A stretch of DNA of 64,000 bases from Nonomuraea sp. NBC_00507. GTDB taxonomy: Bacteria > Actinomycetota > Actinomycetes > Streptosporangiales > Streptosporangiaceae. The DNA lies in contig NZ_CP107853.1 of the NCBI RefSeq assembly GCF_036013525.1, forward strand, positions 8,370,001 to 8,434,000. Direction: 5' to 3'. The notes under the pieces were generated by a model. The model did not search any database. It worked only from the letters and a program-made list of their open reading frames with translations, and had not been told where the DNA came from. Below, piece by piece: positions 16,321 to 24,237 of this stretch (positions are counted from its first letter, which is position 1; each line of letters opens with the position of its first letter). A program made the translations under genes and the position numbers.

Positions 16321-17417
16321 AGATCACCGGGGTTGAGCTGCGGCGGATCGCGATGCCGCTGGTGGCGCCGTTCCGCACCTCGTTCGGCACCGAGACCGCC
16401 CGCGACGTCCTGCTGGTCAGGGTCGTGACACCGGACGCCGAAGGATGGGCCGAGTGCGTGGCCATGTCCGAGCCGCTCTACTCCCCCGAATACGCCGACG
16501 GCGCCGCCGAAGTGATCCGCCGCTTCCTGCTACCCGCCCTACCCAAGAACCTGAACGTCCACGACGTCGGCCACGCCCTCGAACCGATCAAAGGCCACCG
16601 CATGGCCAAGGCCGCACTGGAAACCGCCGTACTGGACGCCCAGCTGCGCGCGGCGGGCGAGTCGTTCGCCCGCTTCCTCGGCGCGACCCACACCCGAGTG
16701 CCGTGCGGGGTATCGGTCGGCATCATGGACTCCATCCCGCACCTGCTCGACGCCGTCGCCGGCTACCTGGACGAGGGCTACCTCCGGATCAAACTGAAGA
16801 TCGAACCCGGCTGGGACCTCGAACCGGTCCAGGCCGTACGCGAACGGTTCGGCGACGACATCCTGCTCCAGGTCGACGCCAACGCCGCCTACACGCTCGC
16901 CGACGCCCCACGGCTGGCCCGCCTGGACGCGTTCGACCTGCTGCTGATCGAGCAGCCGCTGGCCAACGACGACCTCATCCAGCACGCCAAGCTGGCACAG
17001 CGTCTCAAGACGCCGATCTGCCTGGACGAGTCGATCGAGTCGGCCGAACACGCCGCCGCCGCGATCGCGCTGGGCTCCTGCTCCATCATCAACATCAAAC
17101 CCGGCCGCATCGGCGGCTACCTGGAAGCCCGGCGCATCCACGACCTCTGCCGAGCCAACGGAATCGCCGTGTGGTGCGGCGGCATGCTCGAAACCGGCCT
17201 CGGCCGAGCCGCCAACGTGGCACTGGCCGCACTCCCCGGCTTCACCCTCCCCGGCGACACCTCGGCATCGCGCCGCTACTACGCCACCGACATCACCGAA
17301 CCGTTCGAGCTCGCAGACGGGCACCTGGACGTACCCACCCGCCCCGGCATCGGCGTCGAGCCCATCCCGGACATACTCGACGCGGTGACCACCTCCACCG
17401 AGTGGATCACCCTCTGA
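16317..17417 (+). CDS. N-succinylamino acid racemase / o-succinylbenzoate synthase family (enolase superfamily)
   Basis: This is 366 residues from GTG 16317. All enolase-superfamily catalytic positions are present: the K-x-K motif in LRIKLKIEPG (Lys159 and Lys161), metal ligands Asp187 (VDAN), Glu212 (IEQPL) and Asp237 (LDESI), and the opposite Lys261 (NIKPGRIGG). This is the spacing of the Amycolatopsis N-acylamino acid racemase (K163/K263). Members also make o-succinylbenzoate, but no menaquinone genes are nearby, whereas a GNAT partner, peptide transporter and peptidases are. Racemisation of N-succinyl amino acids in D-amino acid use is therefore favoured. Its 3' end overlaps the convergent ABC gene by 11 bases. 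Confidence 0.85.
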   Translation: MKITGVELRRIAMPLVAPFRTSFGTETARDVLLVRVVTPDAEGWAECVAMSEPLYSPEYADGAAEVIRRFLLPALPKNLNVHDVGHALEPIKGHRMAKAALETAVLDAQLRAAGESFARFLGATHTRVPCGVSVGIMDSIPHLLDAVAGYLDEGYLRIKLKIEPGWDLEPVQAVRERFGDDILLQVDANAAYTLADAPRLARLDAFDLLLIEQPLANDDLIQHAKLAQRLKTPICLDESIESAEHAAAAIALGSCSIINIKPGRIGGYLEARRIHDLCRANGIAVWCGGMLETGLGRAANVALAALPGFTLPGDTSASRRYYATDITEPFELADGHLDVPTRPGIGVEPIPDILDAVTTSTEWITL

Positions 17418-18084
17418 GCCGTGGCACCGAGGCCAGCAGCGCGCGCGTGTAGTCGTGGGCCGGCTCGCCGACGACTCGCTCGGCGGGCCCGTGCTCGACG
17501 ATCCGGCCGCGGTGCATGACGGCGATGGTGTCGGCGACGTACCGGACGACAGCCAGGTTGTGCGAGATGAACACCATCGACAGCCCGAGTTCGTCGCGCA
17601 GCCCGCGGACCAGGTTGAGCACCGCGCCCTGGACCGACACGTCGAGCGAGCCGGTGATCTCGTCGGCGACCAGCAGGGCCGGGTCACCGCCCAGGGCGCG
17701 GGCGATCGCCACCCGCTGCCGCTGGCCGCCCGACAGCTCGCGCGGGTAGCGCCCGGCCAGCTCGGCAGGCAGGTGGACGAGGCCGAGCAACCGCGGCACC
17801 TCCGTGGCGCGGCGGCGCTTCGCGATGCCCTCCCCGACCGTCTCGCCGATCGTCATGCGCGGGTCGAGCGACGCGTACGGATCCTGGAAGACCATCTGGA
17901 CACGCGGGGCGCCCTCGATCGCGCCCGTATAGGGCACGAGCCCGCTCACGGCCCTGGCCAGTGACGACTTGCCCGATCCCGACTCGCCCACGAGGCCCAC
18001 GACGTGGCCGTCGGGGACCTCCAGGGTGACGTCGTCGACCGCGGTGAAGCCGCCGTAGCGTACGGTCAGACCTTCGATCCTCAC
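17407..18084 (-). CDS. Dipeptide/oligopeptide ABC transporter ATP-binding protein (DppF-like)
   Basis: This is 225 residues from GTG 18084. One ABC domain has Walker A GLVGESGSGKSSLA, signature LSGGQRQRVAIARALGGDP, Walker B LLVADEITGSLDVSVQ and the switch His in VFISHNLAVV. It is shorter than typical DppF because it lacks the C-terminal oligopeptide-transporter extension. It overlaps the permease/ATPase fusion by 4 bases (GTGA) and supplies the second ATPase half-site of that importer. Confidence 0.88.
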   Translation of the reverse strand: MRIEGLTVRYGGFTAVDDVTLEVPDGHVVGLVGESGSGKSSLARAVSGLVPYTGAIEGAPRVQMVFQDPYASLDPRMTIGETVGEGIAKRRRATEVPRLLGLVHLPAELAGRYPRELSGGQRQRVAIARALGGDPALLVADEITGSLDVSVQGAVLNLVRGLRDELGLSMVFISHNLAVVRYVADTIAVMHRGRIVEHGPAERVVGEPAHDYTRALLASVPRLRG

Positions 18085-19883
18085 GAGGTGACCTCCCAGC
18101 AGGCGACCCGCTGCCGCGGACCATGGACGACGAGTTCGGGATGTTCCGTCCGGCATTGTTCGGTGGCGAGCGAGCACCGGCCGGCGAACGCGCAGCCCGC
18201 GCCGACCTGTGCCGGGGCCGGCTGCGTGCCGGGGATGCCGGCCAGCGGGCGGCTCCGGTCGGTGTCGAGGTCCGGCAGGGACGCGACGAGCGCCTTGGTG
18301 TAGGGGTGCGCGGCACCGCCGGCGAGCCGGTCGGCGGGCAGTTCCTCGACCACCCGGCCCGCGTACATGACGACGACGCGGTCGCACAGCTCGCCGACGA
18401 CGGCGATGTCGTGGGAGATGAACAGCAGGGCCGCGCCCGTCTCCTCGACGACCTCGCGCAGCAGCCGCAGGATCTGCCGTTGCACGGTCACGTCGAGGGC
18501 GGTCGTGGGCTCGTCGGCGACGATCAGGCGTGGCGTGCCCATGAGGCCCATGGCGATGACCGCGCGCTGGCGCATGCCGCCGGACAGCTCGTGCGGATGC
18601 TGGGCGGCGTGCTTGGCGGGGTCGGGCAGGTGGACGTGGCCGAGCCGGTCGACGGCGCGGCGCCGCGCGGCCGCGCGGCTCGCGCCCTGGTGGACGACGG
18701 CCACCTCGGCGAGCTGGCCGCCGACTTTCAGCGCGGGGTTGAGCGAGGCCATCGGGTCCTGGAACACCATGGCGAGCGCGGTGCCCAGTTCCTTGCCGGA
18801 CAGGGTGGCGACGCCGGCGCCACCGAGGCGCAGCCGCCCATACGTCACCGTGCCGGGATAGGGAACCAGGCCGCCGATGGCGGCGGCGGTCAGGCTCTTC
18901 CCGCTGCCGGACTCGCCCACCAGACCGACGATCTCCCCCGGCGCCACGATCAGGGACAGCCCGCGTACAGGGGTCGAGCCGCCGGGGAAGGAGACTGTCA
19001 GGTCGCGGACCTCCAGGACGGCGTCCGGGTCCGGCTCCCCGGCGGGCTCCGGCGGCTCAGGGCGTACGGTCTCGCGCTGCCCGGCCGAGGAGCGGGCGGC
19101 GGCCCTGGCCAGGGTGTCGCCCAGCAGGTTGAAACCGATGCCGGCCAGCGCCACGGCTGCCGCGGGACCGAGCGCGACCACGGGGGTGACGTAGATCCGC
19201 GCGAACCCGTCGAACAGCAGGCGCCCCCAGTCGAAGTCCGGCGGCTGCACACCGAGACCGAGGAACGACATGCCGGCCAGGCCGAGCAGCGCGCCGCCGA
19301 GCGACTGGGCGAGGTTGAGGATGAGCGGTTCGGCGATGTTGGGCAGGATGTGCCGGGTGAGGATGCGGCGGCGAGGCACGCCCAGCATGCGGGCCGCGGC
19401 CACGTAGTCCGCGCCGGCGACCGAGGCGGCCAGAGTCTGGGTGAGCCGCGCGAAGCCGGGCGCGATGGCCACGCCTATGCCGAGCACCGCGCCACGCGCG
19501 CCGAGCCCGGTGACCGCCGCCGTGAACATGGCCAGCAGCAGGCCGGGAAAGGCCACCAGGGCGTTGACCGCGCCGGTGACCATCCGGGCGGCCCGCCGGG
19601 GCAGCACGGACGGGAGCGCGCCGAGCAGGATGCCGCCGGTGGCGCCGATGAGCGTGGCCGCCAGCGCCAGGGCCAGGGAGTAGCGGCCCGCCACCAGGAC
19701 CCGGGCCAGCAGGTCGCGGCCCAGGTTGTCGGTGCCGAGCGGGTGTTCGGCGGAGGCCCCCTGGAGGATGGCGCCGGCGTCGATGCGTTCTGCCGCCTCG
19801 CCCCAGATGATGGGCCCGGCCACGGCCAGCACCGCCATGAGCAGCACCAGCACGCCGCCGATCAGCGCCGTCTTGGCCCGCAT
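18081..19883 (-). CDS. Fused peptide ABC permease (DppC-like) and ATP-binding protein (DppD-like)
   Basis: This is 600 residues from ATG 19883. Residues 1 to about 275 form a DppC permease: a first TM helix, the HPLGTDNLGRDLLARVLVAG motif and the EAA loop DYVAAARMLGVPRRRILTRHILPN. After a Pro/Glu-rich linker (about 280-305) a complete ABC domain follows: Walker A GLVGESGSGKSLTA, signature LSGGMRQRAVIAM, Walker B LIVADEPTTALDVT, and the C-terminal Cys-rich OppD extension GAGCAFAGRCSLATEQC. The fusion ties one ATPase to one permease of the importer. Such fusions are known in actinobacteria. Confidence 0.9.
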   Translation of the reverse strand: MRAKTALIGGVLVLLMAVLAVAGPIIWGEAAERIDAGAILQGASAEHPLGTDNLGRDLLARVLVAGRYSLALALAATLIGATGGILLGALPSVLPRRAARMVTGAVNALVAFPGLLLAMFTAAVTGLGARGAVLGIGVAIAPGFARLTQTLAASVAGADYVAAARMLGVPRRRILTRHILPNIAEPLILNLAQSLGGALLGLAGMSFLGLGVQPPDFDWGRLLFDGFARIYVTPVVALGPAAAVALAGIGFNLLGDTLARAAARSSAGQRETVRPEPPEPAGEPDPDAVLEVRDLTVSFPGGSTPVRGLSLIVAPGEIVGLVGESGSGKSLTAAAIGGLVPYPGTVTYGRLRLGGAGVATLSGKELGTALAMVFQDPMASLNPALKVGGQLAEVAVVHQGASRAAARRRAVDRLGHVHLPDPAKHAAQHPHELSGGMRQRAVIAMGLMGTPRLIVADEPTTALDVTVQRQILRLLREVVEETGAALLFISHDIAVVGELCDRVVVMYAGRVVEELPADRLAGGAAHPYTKALVASLPDLDTDRSRPLAGIPGTQPAPAQVGAGCAFAGRCSLATEQCRTEHPELVVHGPRQRVACWEVTS

Positions 19884-20887
19884 CAGGCCGCGACCTCCTT
19901 GATCTCCGAGGTGGGATCGAGCGCGCCGAGCACCAGGTCCACGACGAGGTTCACGATCAGCACGATGGCGCCGTACACGAGGATCACGGCCTGCGCGACC
20001 GGGTAATCCTTCTGCGTGATCGCCTCGACGATCTTCAGGCCGAGTCCGGGCCAGGCGAAGACGTACTCGACCAGGACGCTGCCGGCGATCAGCGAGGTCA
20101 GCAGCAGGCCGCCCACGGTCAGGGTGGCCGTGAGCGTGTTGGGCAGCACGTGCCGCAGGTGGAGCCGGGCCGCGGGCAGCCGCTTGGCGCGGGCCAGCCG
20201 CACGTAGTCGGTGCCCAGCTCGCGCAGGGTCTCCACGCGGGTGATCCGGGCGATCATCGCGATCGGCCCGACCGACAGAGCCAGGACGGGCAGCACGTAC
20301 GTGAGCGGCCCGGCCTTGCCTGCGGGCGGGAACCAGCCGAGGCCGACGGCCAGCACGGCCACCAGCGCGATGGAGTACAGGAACTCGGGCACGGCCACGG
20401 CGGTGCCGGTGACCGTGCCGAAGGCCAGTTCGGTGCCGCGGTTGCGCCCGTTCTCCGTCCGTACCGCGGCCCACATGCCGAGCGGCACCGCCACGATCAG
20501 CGCCAGCGCGGTGGCCAGGAGGGCCAGGGCCAGGGTGTTCGGCAGGCGGGCCGCGATGACGTCGCCCACCGCCTCCCCTGTCAGGAAGGACGTGCCGAAG
20601 TCACCGGTCAGGACGTCGCCGACGTAGGTGATGAGCTGCTCCGGGAGGGGGCGGTCGAGGCCGAGCGCGGCTGTACGGGCCTCCACCAGCTCGATCGGGG
20701 CGGCCGGGCCGAGCGAGGCGCGCACCGGGTCGCCCGGGATGAGGTGGATCATCGCGAACGACGCCACCAGCAGCACCGCCAGCGACACGGCGAACCGCAT
20801 GATCCGGCGCGCGGCCGTACGCAGCGTCCTGCGCGCGGCCGTGGCCGTCCTGCTGCCCGGGCGCTCCGGGGTCCGGGGGTCGCTCAC
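19883..20887 (-). CDS. Peptide ABC transporter permease (DppB-like)
   Basis: This is 334 residues from GTG 20887, which overlaps the stop of the binding-protein gene by one base. About six TM helices, the DppB N-terminal motif MIHLIPGDPVRASLGP, and the EAA loop ELGTDYVRLARAKRLPAARL, followed by HVLPNTLTATLTV, identify it. A 25-residue Arg/Thr-rich cytoplasmic N-terminus precedes the first helix. It pairs with the DppC half of the next gene to form the channel. Confidence 0.9.
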   Translation of the reverse strand: MSDPRTPERPGSRTATAARRTLRTAARRIMRFAVSLAVLLVASFAMIHLIPGDPVRASLGPAAPIELVEARTAALGLDRPLPEQLITYVGDVLTGDFGTSFLTGEAVGDVIAARLPNTLALALLATALALIVAVPLGMWAAVRTENGRNRGTELAFGTVTGTAVAVPEFLYSIALVAVLAVGLGWFPPAGKAGPLTYVLPVLALSVGPIAMIARITRVETLRELGTDYVRLARAKRLPAARLHLRHVLPNTLTATLTVGGLLLTSLIAGSVLVEYVFAWPGLGLKIVEAITQKDYPVAQAVILVYGAIVLIVNLVVDLVLGALDPTSEIKEVAA

Positions 20888-22470
20888 TAGTCTCCTTGCG
20901 TGAGGCGGATCGAGGTGGGCACCAGGCTCCCGGCCATGGTGCGGAATGTGGCGCCCTTGCCGGCCAGCAGTGCCGTGGTGTCCACCACGGGCACCAGGTC
21001 GGCGGTTTCGAACAGGGCCGACTCCGACTCCAGCCACGTCGGGCAGGCTTCGGCGGCGGGGAGCTTGCTCGCCTTGGCGACGAGCTCCTCGTAGCGCTTG
21101 TTGGTCAGGTGGGCGAAGTTGGCGCCCTTGGGGGCGGACGGCCCCGACAGGAAGCCGACGAGCTGGCTGGGCAGCGTGACACCGATCGGCAGCCATACGA
21201 CGTCCCAGTCCTGGGTGGCGTTGAGCGACTCCGACAGCTTGGTGTCGATCACGCCGTTCAGCTTCACGTCGATGCCGAGCTTCTTCCACGCCTCGGCCAT
21301 GTATTCGGCGGCGGCCTGGTAGCCGGGGCCGCGGGTGGTGGCGTACATGTAGCGCAGGCTCAGCCGCTTGCCGTCCTTGGCCCTGAACCCGTCGGCGCCG
21401 AGCTTCCAGCCGGCCGCGTCGAGCCCGGCCGCGGCGGCCGCGGCGTCGAAGGCGGGCACGTGCCCGGCGACGGAGTCGCCCCGGCAGGGACGGGGCTCCA
21501 GGACCAGGCCGGTAGCGGGCTTGCCGGTGCCGCTGGAGGCGATGCCGGCCAGTTCCTGGAGGTTGATCGCCTGCGTCAGGGCCTTGCGGACCTCCGGGTC
21601 GCGGGCCGCCCTGTCGTCACCCTGGTGGTAGAAGAACTGGCCGGTGCTGGCCGTGAGCGACTGCTTGTTCACGCCAGGGGACGCCTCGACGCGGGACCGG
21701 TCGGGCCCGAGGAAGACGGCGCCGTTGAGAGAGCCGGCGACGAGGAGGTTGGCGGCGGTCTGCTCGTTCGGCACGACCTTCATCACCACCGTCTCCGGCA
21801 GGTCCTTGGCGGCGGCGCCGGCCGGCCCCCAGGCGTAGTCCCGGCGGACCTTGAACGTGTAGTGGTCGCCAGGGACCGCCTCGGTGAGCTGGTACGGCCC
21901 GCTGCCGGAGCTCGCCCGGGCGATCGAGGCACGGTCCTTCACCCCCTTGCCGCAGACGATGAACATCGACCGGGTGCTCTCCAGGATGAAGCTGAACGGC
22001 TCGGCCATGGACAGCGTCACCGTGCCGGCGGCGTCGTCGGCCTCCGCCTTCATGCCCGAGGGCACCAACACGCCGTAGATCGGCGACTTGGTGGCGGGGT
22101 CGGCGATGTGGTTGACGTTGTCGGCCACGTTCGAGGGGGTCACCGGGGAGCCGTCCGAGCAGGTGACGCCCTTCCGCAGGGTGAAGGTGACCGAGTCGGG
22201 CTTGACGTCCCATCTCTCGGCCAGCGCGGGGACGATCTTCCCCGACTCGTCTACGGAGACGAGCGTGTCGTAGGCGAGGGCCAGCACGTTGTTGGTGACC
22301 GACAGCACGCCCATGGCGGGGTCGAGGGCACCGGGGTCGGACGGGATCGCGAAGGTGAACGTGCCGCCCGTGGCCGGTTGACCCTGCTGCTCGGGACCGC
22401 TCGCCGTGCCTCCGCACGCGGCCGTGAGCAGAGCGAGCCCGGCGAGGGCCGCGACTGCGCGTTTTGTCAT
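20887..22470 (-). CDS. Peptide-binding lipoprotein (SBP family 5)
   Basis: This 527-residue protein has a lipoprotein signal peptide (lipobox TAAC, Cys19). The family-5 pattern follows: GTFTFAIPSDPGALDPAMGV, LAYDTLVSVDESGKIVPALA, ERWDVKPDSVTFTLRKGVTC, and RKALTQAINLQELAG near the middle. Family-5 proteins bind peptides, nickel or plant compounds; permease and ATPase genes of the Dpp type and nearby peptidases favour peptides. ATG 22470 is set by the signal peptide. It is the first gene of the transporter operon and probably has its own promoter in the 97-base gap after the PucR gene. Confidence 0.9.
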   Translation of the reverse strand: MTKRAVAALAGLALLTAACGGTASGPEQQGQPATGGTFTFAIPSDPGALDPAMGVLSVTNNVLALAYDTLVSVDESGKIVPALAERWDVKPDSVTFTLRKGVTCSDGSPVTPSNVADNVNHIADPATKSPIYGVLVPSGMKAEADDAAGTVTLSMAEPFSFILESTRSMFIVCGKGVKDRASIARASSGSGPYQLTEAVPGDHYTFKVRRDYAWGPAGAAAKDLPETVVMKVVPNEQTAANLLVAGSLNGAVFLGPDRSRVEASPGVNKQSLTASTGQFFYHQGDDRAARDPEVRKALTQAINLQELAGIASSGTGKPATGLVLEPRPCRGDSVAGHVPAFDAAAAAAGLDAAGWKLGADGFRAKDGKRLSLRYMYATTRGPGYQAAAEYMAEAWKKLGIDVKLNGVIDTKLSESLNATQDWDVVWLPIGVTLPSQLVGFLSGPSAPKGANFAHLTNKRYEELVAKASKLPAAEACPTWLESESALFETADLVPVVDTTALLAGKGATFRTMAGSLVPTSIRLTQGD

Positions 22471-22532
22471 GAGCACTCCAGACGAGCAAGGGGGGTGGCC
22501 ACAACCTTCCTGCCTGCGCAGATCCGGTTCTA

Positions 22533-22544
22533 TGTGCCTGCACA
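22533..22544. promoter_or_regulatory. Palindrome TGTGCCTGCACA upstream of the peptide transporter operon
   Basis: A near-perfect inverted repeat (TGTGC-CT-GCACA) lies about 65 bases before the binding-protein start, between it and the end of the PucR gene. It is a candidate binding site for the adjacent PucR-type regulator. A single copy is weak evidence. Confidence 0.35.
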
Positions 22545-22567
22545 CGAAAAAGGCGGGGCGGCTCGTG

Positions 22568-24187
22568 CTATCGACCGAAGATCCGCATCTGCAGCATCAC
22601 GGTGAGCCGGGCGTCGGGGTCGGACAGGTCGAGGCCGCTGATCTCGACCAGGCGCTTGAGCCGATAGCGGAAGGTGTTGGCGTGGACGTGCACCCGGGTG
22701 CTGGCCGCGTTGACGTCGCCGAACGCGTCGAGGTAGGCGCGCAGGGTGGCAGCCAGATCCGTGCCATGCTCGGCGTCGTGGTCCAGCAGCCGCTGGTAGG
22801 GGCCCGTGGGCGTCTGCTCCTCGGCCGCGGCCACGTCGGCCACCTGCAGCAGCAACGATTCGAAGTGCACGGCCGTGTAGCCGGCGACCTGACCGGTGGT
22901 GCCGCGGGCGCCCAGCACGCGCAGGGCCCGGTCGGCGTCCGCGCGTGACCTGGCCACCTGCGAGAGGTTGGCGGCCAGGCGGCCCACGCCGATGTTGGCG
23001 GCATGGCGGGGCCCGACCCTGGCGAGGAAGCTTTCCGCCACGCGTACGGCCCGCGCCTCCTCCTCGCCCGACGAGTGCAGCGGCAGCACGGCGTACGCGA
23101 CGGAGCCGACGAGCGCGGCGGCGGCCTTGGGATGGATGGCGGCGACGTGCAGCGCCAGCGCGTCGCAGAACCGCTGCCGGTCGCTCTCCCCGCGGGCGGG
23201 GTCGCCCGCGGGGCCCTCGGAGACGAGCTGGGCGGCCAGCACGCAGAGCCGGGCGGTGGCGATGCCGAGCCGCCCGGCCGCCTCGGGCGCGTCGGCGCCG
23301 CCGGCCAGCACGGTGGACAGCAGGTCTGCGCGCATGCGCCGCTGGGTGTCGGCGCCGGCGCGCTCGCGCAGGAGCTGCAGCGCGACGATCTTGGCCGCCT
23401 CGGCGAGCGCGCGCTGCCGCTGTTCGCTGAGCGGCTCCCTCACGGCCACCCAGATGGAGCCGAGGATCTCATCGCCGCTGCGCACGGCCACGGCGACCCG
23501 ATTGATCACGCTCTCGCCCTCGAGCTCCATGTAGATGGGCCCGCGGCTCTGGTAGAGCTGTTTGAAGAAGCCGCGCTCGTCGAGCATCCGCAGGTAGCGC
23601 TCGGGCACCTGGCGGCCGAGCACGGTCTCCACGCGGCCCGCGTCGGCCTCGTCCTGCCGGCCGGAGAAGGCGAGCACCCGCGACGACCTGTCCTCGATGG
23701 TGACGGGCGCGTCGAGCAACGCGCAGACCGCGTTGGCCAGCGAGAACAGGTCTCCCTGCGGTCCCTGCCCGGGCTCGGCCAGGTCGGCCTCGGCCAGCAG
23801 GGAGCGCAGCAGCGCCGCGACCTGCGCCCAGGAGGCGGCCCGGGTGAGGCCGAGCACGGCGACGCCGGTCTCCAGCACGGTGGTGCGGACCTGCTCGTCC
23901 ACGTCCACGGGCAGCTTCACGACGACGCCGGCGGCGGCGGGCGCGCGTTCGAGGAGTGAGCAGATCTCCGCGGCGCCCCGCACGCCGACCGCGAGCAGGA
24001 TTCCGCCCGGGGGGACGATCAGCTCGTCGAGCGGGTCGAAGATGTGCACGCCGGTGACCTCGGCGTCGAGATCCCCAGGTGAGGCCGCAACGTCGAGGAC
24101 GGTGGTGCCGAGGTCCTCCAGGATCCGTCCCAGGCTGGCTCGAGGGCGGTTCCGCACGCGATCACGATAGTCCACAAAAACCGACAT
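22568..24187 (-). CDS. PucR-family transcriptional regulator
   Basis: This is 539 residues. The N-terminal PucR-like domain has ILEDLGTTVLDVAASPGDLD and IFDPLDELIVPPGGILLAVG, a GAF-like middle contains ALLDAPVTIEDRSSRVLAFS, and a C-terminal HTH_30 includes LRAYLDAFGDVNAASTRVHV and HANTFRYRLKRLVEISGLDL. PucR-type proteins typically activate catabolic operons on binding a nitrogen-containing inducer. Its position between the hydrolase genes and the transporter operon marks it as the local regulator. Confidence 0.88.
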   Translation of the reverse strand: MSVFVDYRDRVRNRPRASLGRILEDLGTTVLDVAASPGDLDAEVTGVHIFDPLDELIVPPGGILLAVGVRGAAEICSLLERAPAAAGVVVKLPVDVDEQVRTTVLETGVAVLGLTRAASWAQVAALLRSLLAEADLAEPGQGPQGDLFSLANAVCALLDAPVTIEDRSSRVLAFSGRQDEADAGRVETVLGRQVPERYLRMLDERGFFKQLYQSRGPIYMELEGESVINRVAVAVRSGDEILGSIWVAVREPLSEQRQRALAEAAKIVALQLLRERAGADTQRRMRADLLSTVLAGGADAPEAAGRLGIATARLCVLAAQLVSEGPAGDPARGESDRQRFCDALALHVAAIHPKAAAALVGSVAYAVLPLHSSGEEEARAVRVAESFLARVGPRHAANIGVGRLAANLSQVARSRADADRALRVLGARGTTGQVAGYTAVHFESLLLQVADVAAAEEQTPTGPYQRLLDHDAEHGTDLAATLRAYLDAFGDVNAASTRVHVHANTFRYRLKRLVEISGLDLSDPDARLTVMLQMRIFGR

Positions 24188-24237
24188 CAGCGGAGTAAGT
24201 CGACATCGTGCTCATGAAATGGACCAGGTCGCGCAGG

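Noticed and set aside
16317..17417. Menaquinone-pathway o-succinylbenzoate synthase
   Set aside because: No men genes are nearby; the acetyltransferase partner and peptide-utilisation genes point to N-succinylamino acid racemisation. Dual activity cannot be excluded.
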